Of a stretch of DNA of 64,000 bases, positions 40,009-50,574 are shown piece by piece. Made by a program: the position numbers and the translations under genes. The DNA is from Archegozetes longisetosus. Lineage: Eukaryota; Arthropoda; Arachnida; Sarcoptiformes; Trhypochthoniidae. Where the stretch lies: NCBI GenBank assembly GCA_018873245.2, contig JAEMBT020000002.1, positions 7,848,001 to 7,912,000 of the forward strand. The letters run 5' to 3'. The notes under the pieces are model-generated. The model saw only the letters and a list, made by a program, of their open reading frames with translations. It did no database searches and was not told where the DNA came from. Every line of letters begins with the position of its first letter. Position 1 is the stretch's first letter.

Positions 40009-40178
40009 CAAATTTTATATGTAACAAACCTTTTGAGTAATAGTTTGAAAATGAATTGAAACAGTGGTGTCTAACATACTGATTTTGAGCTAATTTTTAA
40101 ATTTTGGCTCAAAATCATTATATTAGACACTACTGTTTCAATTCTATTACTCAAAAAGTTTATTATTTATAAGGTTTG
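40009..40178. mobile_element. Inverted-repeat (MITE-like) fold-back element
   Basis: The left arm from 40009 and the reverse complement of the right arm ending at 40178 match closely. The best block is AATTGAAACAGTGGTGTCTAA against AATTGAAACAGTAGTGTCTAA, and both arms share TTTTGAGTAATAG and GATTTTGAGC. The left arm carries a 10-nt insertion. The two arms meet at a short AT-rich loop near 40100. It has no coding capacity. The high arm identity suggests a recent fold-back insertion or a palindromic duplication; no target-site duplication could be fixed by eye. Confidence 0.75.
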
Positions 40179-40289
40179 ATAAAACAAAATATTAATTAAT
40201 TGATTTGAATATTGACCCCAATAAAATTAAGTTTATTCCTATGTCTAAAATAGTGTTGTAAAAAATTCCCGATAAATCTTATTGAGAAA

Positions 40290-40520
40290 GTTTCCAGAAA
40301 TTTTCTATCTCACAAAATTTCTCTTAAGAGGAATTTTCTATTTTCTCAGCTCAAAATTATGTTTTAATTTAAGTGATATACAACATTAACGACTTTTAAA
40401 TATTCAAGATATCACTTATTTTGGTTTTGGCATTCAAAACAACTATAGCGTAGCAAAAATAGTCCCGAGAAACTTTCTAGAAAGTTTCTCATCAAAAAGG
40501 AAATTTCTAGAAATTTCCCA
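40290..40520. repeat. Cluster of palindromes built on TTTCTAGAAA
   Basis: A perfect 24-bp palindrome centred on CTAG lies at 40467-40490, and a perfect 20-bp palindrome at 40499-40518. A near-palindrome centred on CTTAAG lies at 40314-40337, and TAAGTGATAT/ATATCACTTA are arranged as an inverted pair between about 40369 and 40420. AGAAAGTTTC and AGAAATTT words recur throughout. The cluster starts about 110 bp after the fold-back element and may be a second degenerate element. Confidence 0.75.
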
Positions 40521-41274
40521 TCACTAATCTAACCTTAAGTCCGTTGCAATTGATCCGATCCTTCTATGAAATCCTTCAAGTGTTGTTACCAATGAAGTAA
40601 TGAAGTTTTATCATAAAAGTAATCTTCAAAGTCATAATTACCTTATCTACTGTTTAATTATAAGTTTCAAAGGATTTTCATGTTTTAAGTATGTAATAAA
40701 TAGACATTATCTTTGTGTCTTTTTACAAAGTAGAGATCATAAGTAAAGGTGTACACGGGATCCGTTCCACATTGCCTGGATCTAATTAGTTAATATAAAC
40801 ATAGCTTAAAAGACCCGGAAAATAAATCTGTGCTTATAATAAAGTTATAACAATACATATTTGACCCAATGAATGCGCGTCATTCGAAAGTTATGTGTAA
40901 GTTTTTAAAGTAGACTTAGCCTCAAATTTCTATCGTTTAAATAACTACACAAAGCTTTTGTGAATATAACCTCCCATTAGATTCAAAGTTTAACATTCAA
41001 TACAGAGGACTATTAGAATGATAAGTAATTTGTTAGCAAATATTTAGTTATAAAAGTTTATAAACTGTTTATACTAATGATTAAAGTGATGCACAACAGA
41101 ACTAATTGATGTCACTTCTTATAATGACTAACACAAATTGAATCGAGCTCAAACTAGTTTTGACAAATATGAGCGATAAACATGCTTCAAAACTGAATCA
41201 ATCAGATCTTAGTATCTATGCAAATATGCTATAGCTTCAACTTGAATGAGTCATCCCTAATCTAGAGATTTACC

Positions 41275-41332
41275 TGGGACTCGAGCTGAGACTCGAGGCT
41301 GAGCTTGAGGTGGAGTCTAGACTCGAGCTGAA
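41275..41332. repeat. GACTCGAGCTGA-type tandem repeat
   Basis: Degenerate units containing GACTCGAG, GGCTGAGCTTGAG and GACTCGAGCTGA lie about 240 bp upstream of the ceramidase start codon. Confidence 0.75.
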
Positions 41333-41567
41333 AAAAGTGAATCACTAATGATAGTTAATAGAGTTTCGACAAATCATATGCCATTGAATGATAGAATCAC
41401 ACTGCGAGTTATTACCGGCAGCTGATGTGATGTTATACTTAATGTTATGCTCTGTTTTATGCTTCACTTAGTTGTCAGTTCAGTTTCCATACATTGACAA
41501 ACAGGTTCTTTTGAAAAAATTGCCAACTTCTTCAAACTTAAATACATTGTTTGACGAGATTTAAGAG

Positions 41568-44500
41568 ATGGCTATGTTTTCGATCCGGCTTCAAATAGTT
41601 GTCTTTTTATTTTGTTTTCTTATTTTAATTGTTTCTAAAATCAAGTGTGATCAGTATCGGATTGGCGTAGGAATTGCTGACATAACTGGTCCAGCAGCAG
41701 ATATCAACATGGTATACATTTTCCCAAATCATTACTCTCTTTACTCTTTACTGTGTTCACTCAACTGTCACTTCGTTAATAGATGGGCTACGCTAAAACT
41801 GGTCAGGACACTCAAGGAATACATTTTAGACTTTATAGTAGAGCTACCATCATTCAAGATTCTAATGGCAATCGAATTTGCTTCGTCACTTCTGATCTTG
41901 CTATGATCTCACAAGTCATTAAGTTAGAGGTAAGCTATTCCTTCTCTCTCTCTCCTCTCTCGTTTCTACCTTTTCTACCTTTGCTAACGTTTCTAGTATT
42001 TTTCCTAGCAAATTTGCTTTCACTTGTTTATTTTTGAGAAACTCTTTCAAAAACACTTTGGTTATATGTCCACTATTTAGGCGTTTTATGATTTTTGAAA
42101 TGACTAATGCGCGAAAGTTTTTTATATGAAAATATAGTTGTAAAACCAAAATAGCTCAAGCGTAGAACCTGTTAATTCGTAAACAAATATGAAAATAGTC
42201 GTAAAATGACTATATAACGAACTCAATAAAAACTAATTTGACATTTCAATTTTGGCAGTGATCACTCAGTTTCACTTTTGTATTTTTTTATACCAATTAA
42301 TAACTTATCTATTTGTATTGAGAACATATCAAATGCAAGTCATCCTCATTAAATTCAGTTATCATTTGGATAGAGAGCAAAATTAGATTATAGTAAATAA
42401 ATTTGTATGGAATCTATCGTAACTAAAATGAAGGATAAAATTTAAATTGATTAATTGACTACATTAGGAAAATAAGTCTCGAAATAGGGTCAGCAATATA
42501 TTGTCGACCCTAAACAATTGAACTCATAAACCATGAATTTTCTAGATTGAAAAAAGTTCAGTCGCTATCGGATGAAGATTTAGCTTATCAAAATTGAACA
42601 CTTTACAAGTTTATAGAGTTATTAACACTTTATTGCACTTTTCTCATAGTAATTGTATTTAGTTCACAAATTTGAACTTTAAACGCGATAAAACTCAAAA
42701 GAAAAACTAATAGACTCATTTCAACAATAAACTTATTGTGTCTTATTTTCACAAATATGCATCAAATAAATGCTAGCGATGATTGATTTTATTTTATAAA
42801 TTTTAATATTGGTTCATTAGTGCAATTATTGCCTTTTGGGCACCATTTTTTATGTGAATCTCGGATATTCTGAAACAATTGAAGTTTGGCTAGTTTTTAT
42901 TTCTAAACGACTTATGTCAATTTTCAGAGAATCTTCAGACTATTTTATAGCAGTAGCGATTTGTAGCGATTTTTTTCTACTGCAAAGATCAACTTGTTTT
43001 TCTCAAATTTTGATTTTAGGTGTATAAACTCATCTTTATTCTTATCTTTTTTCTTATACACAAACAAAAAAACATGATTCACTTTCGGAAACTTTAGTTT
43101 GGCCTCATCCAACTCCACAGTTGTATTGATAGAAATTATTGAAAATAGAAGACTACGTCTTCAAATATTTGAACAAATCCTTACAAAATAGTTAGTATAA
43201 ATTGAATTTAAAATACTGAGGCATTACTGTCTTTAGTAATGTTGGTGACCTTGTTCTTGAAAAAATAAGAACTCAAAAGTTAGAATAAGGTCATAAAAAT
43301 AAGCACTTTAAACCTTGGGTTTCCTCGATCAATAATCAAGATTTATAGACCACTCTAACTATTCTTATAGATTGATCAAATCTTTTTATTTCTTGTCTCA
43401 TCAATTTTTCACAATGTTTTAGGATATACAGACTCAACCAAATGATTTAATGTTTCAAACTTAGCTTATTTTTGTTCAGTACAAAAATTCAAAGCTGACT
43501 ATAGGAACAAACTAAGATTTAATCTTAAGAAGTAGATTAAGACATCCAGAAATTAGGGCCTTTACATTGGACACCTCTTACTTCAATCCTTTCTATTATA
43601 TGAAACCTGAACTAAAATGGTTCATATCCATTTTCTGAGGTTCAATCTTAAAATTAATATATTTTTCAGACCTTAAATCAGAAGTTATTTCAACAGAGCC
43701 TCATAATGAGTTAATTGCCAACAAGTTTTAGCTGTAAGATATACTTATGCATTATTGATTATCACGTATTATTAAAAAAAATCTATTATAAGTCTAACTA
43801 ATTAAAAATCTTATTACAAGTAACTTTGTTGCAAATCATCTGCATTAATAGGATTATTGTCTGTAGGTAACCATGAGTTTACGTTAACCTCTAAACTTTA
43901 GTAATTGATTTCTGTTTCCAAAATAGTCATTTGTAATTGCAAATAACTTATTGAACGTTTGTCTATACAATCGATATATTTTCAGGTCATCAAAATTCTC
44001 GGTCAAAAATATAACGGATTGTATACAAAAGACAATGTGATGCTATCTTCAACTCACACCCATTCAGGTCCAGGAGGATTTTTACAATACGTTTTGTACA
44101 TTATAACATCGCAAGGATTTATTGAACAAAATTTCAAAGCTATTAGAGATGGAATCGTTAGAAGCATAAATAGAGCTCATTCTAATATGACTGATGGATA
44201 TATTTATGTGAACAATGGTCAACTATTAGATGCCAGCATTAATAGGAGCCCAACGGCTTACCTAAACAACAGTCCAGCTGAAAGAGCACAATATGATTAC
44301 GACACAGACAAAAATATGACTGTTCTTAAATTTACTGATTTAAAAAATAATAGTTTAGGTGCCATCAGTTGGTTTGCAGTTCACGCCACCAGTATGAATA
44401 ATACTAATAAACTCATTAGTGGCGATAATAAGGGCTACGCCTCTATGCTTTTTGAACAAGACATCAATGGCGGAACACTTCACGGAAAAGTATTAAAATA

Positions 44501-47194
44501 TATTCTTTTCTAACTTGCATTCCTTTCCATTTGACTAATTCGCTAATTATCATCTTAGGGTCCATTTGTAGCCCAGTTCCCGCAATCTAACGAAGGCGAT
44601 GTGTCTCCCAATACAAAAGGTCCGCATTGTCTCGACACTGGTTTAGAATGTGATATCGCAACCAGTACTTGCAATGGACAGGTTAGTCAAGAGAAATAGT
44701 TTTATATAGAAATATGATTCTTAATTATTGACTCTTGTTTTCAATATTCGAAATATTGTGGTTAGTATAAAAGTAATTTTCTATCACTTATAAAACTTAT
44801 ATTGTATTGATTGCATATTACTCGTGATCAATTTTCATAAACAACTTGTCTTGTGTTGCCTTTGTTGAGGCATATGTATTGCAATTAGTGGTCGTATGTC
44901 ATCAATATGTCGTACAAAATTCTAAATTTATCTAATTATATAAAATCCAGAGATTGGTTATTTATTGAGAAATTGGTTTTTGCCTAATTTCTCATTGATT
45001 TTCATGGGATATATTGTAATTTTCAGACTCAACGAAGTAGTGGTCATTATACTGAAAACAATAGCCAGCAATCAACCTTAAATGTATGTTTGTGTTTGAG
45101 TATGATTTGTATGGAGAATACTTGATAGTTTACTGGGCTTGTGGTCAAACTATAGAACTTCTAACCTGTTATTCGGTTTTAAATGGTGTTTGTTTTTGCA
45201 TGAAAATCATATCTTTCATTCTAGTTTAGAGCATCAAATGATATTTTTCTTATCAAGTTCATAATGAAAAAATTTCCATAAATTCTATTTTTCAAGAATG
45301 AAAAATGTGTTGCTTTTGGCCCTGGAAGCGATATGTTTGAAAGCACTAAAATAATAGGTTTTCGCCAGTACTCAAAGGCAAAACAGCTTTTCGATAATGC
45401 GGTCACGCCATTGTCTGGTCAAATTAGATACATTCATCAAACTATTAACATGTCAAATGTTGCCGTTGAGTTACCAGACAATACAACTGCTAGGACGTGT
45501 AAGCCTGCCATGGGATACAGTTTTGCCGCGGGAACTACTGATGGTCCCGGGGCTTTCGACTTTCGTCAAGGTATCACTATTTGTATTCTAACTTCTCTCA
45601 TTTCTAACTCTTAGTATCATTATCTTTACAATTTCTTAGGCCTTACAACTCAATTGTTTATCTGTTTTCAACTAGATTTACTATCATTGCTTTGTTTTTC
45701 AGATACTTGCATCTTACAGATTGACAAGTTATTTACAATTTTAATTTTTTGTAAATAAGTATCAAAATTTTTAAAACAAAAACATTAAGTGATTATGAAA
45801 AATATTTAAAACTTGTTTGATTTTTAAAGTTTATACAACTGTTGAAAAAATGTTAGTCTTTCTTTTAAACTACTTTAAATTCTATGCTTTGAGCTAGTTA
45901 TGTTACACTTTGAATCCAATTTCTGTCATTAACTCAAGGCTAAGGTTATTGTTGTCCTTAATAATCCGTTTTATAACAACAGGTGATACCACTTCAAGTC
46001 CATTCTGGAATTTAGTTCGTGACTTTATCAGACGACCATCTGATGAACAAGTAAGATGTCAAAGTCCAAAGCCTATTCTGTTGTCGACTGGAGAAATGAA
46101 TTTTCCCTATCCATGGCAACCTGTAATAATGCCTACACAAATCTTCCAAATTGGCAATTTCTTGATTATAGCTGTTCCTGGAGAGTTCACCACTATGTCA
46201 GGTCGAAGACTTCGAGATGCTGTCAAGAAAGAATTCGACCGACTCACTCCTAACAGTGACGTCCAAGTAGTTATATCTGGATTAGCGAATGCCTATTCAT
46301 CTTATGTGGCAACATATGAAGAGTATGAAAGCATTGATTTGAAAAAAGTTATCAATTATGAATTAATTAATTATTGAATTAATAGATATCAAATACAGAG
46401 ATACGAAGGCGCCTCAACCATATTCGGTCCATACACTCTCGATGCATACATACAACAGTATAAGATGTTGGCCTCTCATTTGGCTATCGGACAACAGGTA
46501 GAGTCCGGACCACCAGAGCCTAATCTCTTAGAACGACAAATCTGCCTCAAACCAGGTGTTATATACGATGGCGCACCTTTTGGTCACAAATTCGGTGATG
46601 TCTTACACGACGTTGATGATGAGTACACACCCGGGTCAACTGTGGTTGTGGTTTTTGTTAGTGGAAGTCCCAGAAATGATTTGAGAACAGAGAGTTCTTT
46701 TCTTTCTGTCGAGAGATGGGATAATAGCAGCTCACAATGGAATTTAGTCGCAACCGATGCCAATTGGGAGACTAAGTATTACACAAATTACTAATAACTA
46801 TCTTATTAGATATCCAAAAGCCATCCTATTAAATGTCCAAAAACCAATTTATGACATATCTAAGAACTTGATAGATATTTTTAAAAAAATTTAAATATCC
46901 AAAAGCTATCTTATCAGATATTGAATAACTTCAAATCACTTTTAGATTTATTTGGCAAAGAACGAATTCATTTTTTGGTGAAAGTCAAGTGAAAATTGTT
47001 TGGGAAATTCCGCAAGACGTCGTAGAAGGAGTTTACAGAATAAGACATTTTGGAAGCAGCAAGAACTTGATGCAACAAATCAGGTCATATGTGGGGGTAA
47101 GTCATGTTTGAAAAAGAGATTGATAGTTGATGTGACTGACGGTTTGATGTGATTGTTTCAGTCAAGCAAAAACTTCGTGGTGAAGTCAGGATGA
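41568..47194 (+). CDS. CDase: Neutral ceramidase, nine exons
   Basis: Exons: 41568-41711, 41783-41929, 43986-44489, 44559-44681, 45297-45570, 45983-46322, 46386-46775, 46946-47096, 47162-47194. All introns are GT-AG. The spliced frame is 701 residues, the size of Drosophila ceramidase. A signal peptide (hydrophobic about 8-22) is followed by IGVGIADITGP, then zinc-site THTHSGP (about 120-126) and GDVSPN (about 278-283), whose Ser is the known nucleophile. Further family blocks are PGEFTTMSGRRLR and, across the intron-6 join, YEEYQIQRYEGAS. The Ig-like C-terminal domain contains DANWETKFIW (formed across intron 7) and GVYRIRHFG. The enzyme hydrolyses ceramide to sphingosine and fatty acid at neutral pH, secreted or at the cell surface. 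The join after exon 6 was chosen because it restores family spacing; a GT 25 bases later would add four residues. Confidence 0.95.
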
Positions 47195-47236
47195 AAGAAG
47201 TGACAAATTTCTAGTCTGTGGCAATTGTTGATAAAA

Positions 47237-47242
47237 TTTATT
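47237..47242 (-). terminator. Poly(A) signal of Cad96Ca
   Basis: AATAAA on the minus strand, 121 nt after the Cad96Ca stop and the first such hexamer there. Cleavage 10-30 nt beyond would place the 3' end near 47207-47227, just outside the ceramidase stop codon. Confidence 0.6.
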
Positions 47243-47245
47243 TAA

Positions 47246-47251
47246 AATAAA
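47246..47251 (+). terminator. Poly(A) signal of ceramidase
   Basis: AATAAA lies 52 nt after the ceramidase stop. More AATAAA copies occur at about 47282-47291. It lies 4 nt from an oppositely oriented signal for Cad96Ca. Confidence 0.65.
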
Positions 47252-47362
47252 AAATTTATACATAGTGTTTTATCATTAAAAAATAAATAAAGTCCATAAT
47301 TTATATATAAACTACAATATATTCGACATGTGTTGCAATCCATGTATTCGAGATCACAATTT

Positions 47363-50300
47363 TCACAATTTTTCTCCGAGATCAGGAATCGTATTGTAAT
47401 ACGAGTGATCGGGAAACCTATCGAGTTCTATGTAATCATTTTCACTAATTAACAGTTTATCTAATAAATTAACGAGTTCGGTGAAAGTCGGTCTTTGGTT
47501 AGGATCAGTGTCCCAACAATAATACATAATATTGTACATTTCGCGTTTGCAATGTTCCGGCTTTTCGAGTCTGTAGCCATCGCGCACTTTTTTCATCACT
47601 TCAGCTGCAGCTAAACCAGGATATGGTGTACCGCCAAGGGTTACAATTTCCCACATCAGTATACCTGTTAATTGATTTTCAAATTTTAATTATCTACTCA
47701 TTCAGTTTCGAATGCTCTGTTAACTAACCGAAACTCCAGACATCGCTCTTAGTTGTGAAAATTGAATCGATTAGTGATTCGATAGCCATCCAACGGATTG
47801 GTAAACGACCCTAAAGTTGAAAAAACTTTAGAATCCAAGTCTAAGTATTTAATAGAAAGAAGACTTACTTCAGATTTTCGTTCATAAACATGGTTTGCGA
47901 TAACATCTCTCGCAAACCCAAAATCGGCCACTTTAACTGATTTGTTATTTCCAACCAAAATATTTCTCGCGGCTAAATCTCTGTGTATAATCTAGGAAAG
48001 AAAAAGTATTTTAGTTAACTTAGGTTACGTTTTGGAGAAGTATTATGGAAACTAACTCCTTTGGATGATAAGTATTCCATAGCTTTAGCTACTTGGTATG
48101 CAAAGGATGTCAAGTCTCTAGCAGTTAGTCGACTACTGTTTCCGTGAAGATTTCCATAATAGCGTTCAGCACGACTTTCTCTTAGATAGGATTGCAATTT
48201 GCCAAAAGGCACATATTCCATAATCAAGAAGACCGGATCCCTATCAGTGCAACTTCCCAACAAAGTGACAACATTGGGGTGCGGATCCAACATCTTCATG
48301 ACTTCCAGCTCCGATAGCAAATCTTTCTTTTCCTTCTCCGAAGCATTTTCTTTGAGTGTTTTGACGGCAACGATTTCGTTTCCTTCACTATTGAGTGCTT
48401 CGCATTTCCAAACTTGACCAAAACAGCCTTCGCCTAAAATTCCAATGAAGTGCAAGTGATGTCTCGGAAACTCCCAAACCCGCTCTTCTCCGGGCGAGAT
48501 ATTGAAAGTAGACGTATATTTATTGGACTCAGTTCTGCTTTGAAAAGCTCTTTTAGAACGAATTTGTTGAAAGAGTGCTCCGTTGTAGTCGAGTTCACCG
48601 GAAACTGAACTAATGCTGGTTTCACTACTGCCTGATTTGTCGATATTTACAATTTTATGAGAGAACGATTTCATTAGATTTCTGTTCGATGCCTTTTGAC
48701 ATCTGTGATGCAAAACCCAGAACACTAAACCTGCTATTGGAGCAAAACAAATGGCTGCCAACAGAGGCAAGAATGCAGTTATCATGTCAAGTCCGTCGCC
48801 AGACCTATTGGCTGGTCCTCTCGTTGAGCTGTCGAATTGGTCACTTGATGACTTTGTTGGTATAGCTGTTTGAACAGTTGGTATCGATTGAGGCGCGGCT
48901 GTTGTTGTAGTTGAGTGTCTAGCGGTAGAGGAATCGGTGGACGTGGTGTTCGAAGGTTTCGGTAATAATATCTTCTTCTCAACTGAGGCAGAGGTGGTGG
49001 TGGGGTTACGTGTCTTGGCAGTGATAAAGACGGTATCCTTTGGCCTCTGAGGGGGTAGTTGTGCGTTGACAAAGGGCGGAAATGGCCGTCTGATAGGTAT
49101 TCCAGGATATGATGAATTAAATGGTACATCAATGCTCGAAATCGCACCTGAATTCCTGTCTGAGTCTAATACCCGCACATAAACTTCTATTTTGGCCTAT
49201 AATTCAAAGTTTAATTTTTTATGCTTCCAAATTGGTAAGATGCAAGCTATTAGAGCTTTAAACCGACAATCGACTTACTGTTTGATGGCCATCATTAGCG
49301 GTTATAAACAGATAGTAATCATTTCCAGCCTAAGGTAGTAAAAAAGTATTTTTTTAGTTTAAGCTCATATCGACTATAAAACTTGTGAGCATTATATCGA
49401 TTTAAAAATCTATAAAATTTATTACTCAAAGCAATAACGAGTTTATCACTTGACAACTTAGATTATTTTATTTACTCTTTACTGTCTAATCTGAGGAATT
49501 TAATGTGTCAAAAGTTTGAATAAGTTATTTTTTTGTACTGTTCAACATCCAGTTAAGTGATTTTTAAAAGTTTTTTAAAATAAGCCTTCATTTTCTGCAG
49601 ACATATTTAGTCTGTTTTTGTAAACCATTTAACTGCATCCGAGGGCTAGACAAGTCTTACTGCATAAGGAGTTGGAAAATATATCAGTGCGTCAAATATA
49701 TGTAAAAATATTTTGGAAGAAAAAAATTGGATTTATTAAGAGTGTGTTTAATGATGAAATAAATCTTTGTCTGATAGTATCTTTTACCGCTTGCTTTCAG
49801 GTGATTTGTCAGTTGAGAAAACTTAAAATGACATAAGCAGTAATTTTTGTATCTAAATCTAAATTCTTCCAGAGAAGTCCAGTTATATCCTTATGATATA
49901 TTTCGAAGAAGTGAATTTTGAAAGGTTTTGAAACCTACGCCTGAGCAGAAGTGGAATTCGTAATAGTCAGCACTTAGTGGTATCATTTTCTCGGTCGGAC
50001 TTACATAAACGTTAGTTCAGTTTCAACTATATTCTTAAACATTACTGAATTGGAATGGGTGTCACATGTTAGATCTAGCTCATACCCGGATCTTCAAAAT
50101 AAATAACATATAAACATAGTCCTGGTATTCTTATGCCCAGGAGTGCCCACTATGCCACGAGACTCCATCACGCCTTACTCAAGACACGCGTGTCATACAA
50201 TACAGTATAGCGTTACGGTTTTAACTTTTTATCTAACTACTGCTCAAATGACGCCACATAAGCTTGAAATAATTCAATTTAACTGATTCTTCTAAACTAA

Positions 50301-50532
50301 ATACTTTATTGCTAATTCTAATTAATCTCCTTTTCGGCTCCTATTAAGCTCCATTTGTTCGAGACCAAATTTTGTTCAATACATTTGTTAATACTCTGCA
50401 TCAATTAGGAGGAGTGCCAAATGCATAACAGAAATTTTGATGAGATTCAGGCACTTATGTAAGTCCGCTCTTTCGTTATAATTCCGCGGCAACCTTGGAA
50501 TGTCAGTCTAACTGATGTATGATATCAAGAGA

Positions 50533-50574
<42 letters not shown>

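Larger units (their letters stand above)
29047..41567. other. 12.5-kb gap between the neurogenin-type gene and ceramidase
   Basis: No gene is recognised. Its left end holds the neurogenin upstream region, and it contains two long (GA)n tracts, the CATAAAGTCC hairpins, several tandem repeats, a strong inverted repeat at 40.01-40.18 kb and palindromes to 40.52 kb. A patch at 31.2-31.5 kb is less AT-rich and open in both directions for about 60 codons, but carries no recognisable domain. Confidence 0.6.

Noticed and set aside
42836..43027. 63-codon frame within ceramidase intron 2
   Set aside because: No family block is missing from the spliced ceramidase at this point, and the frame has no recognisable domain.
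46323..46398. Alternative donor in ceramidase exon 6 at 46348
   Set aside because: It would insert four extra residues into a block that is invariant in length in the family; the GT at 46323 with the AG at 46384-46385 restores YEEYQIQRYEGAS exactly.
48782..49147. 121-codon frame inside the Cad96Ca stalk exon
   Set aside because: It is an alternative-frame shadow of the Thr/Ser/Pro-rich stalk; the real frame continues into the membrane span and kinase.
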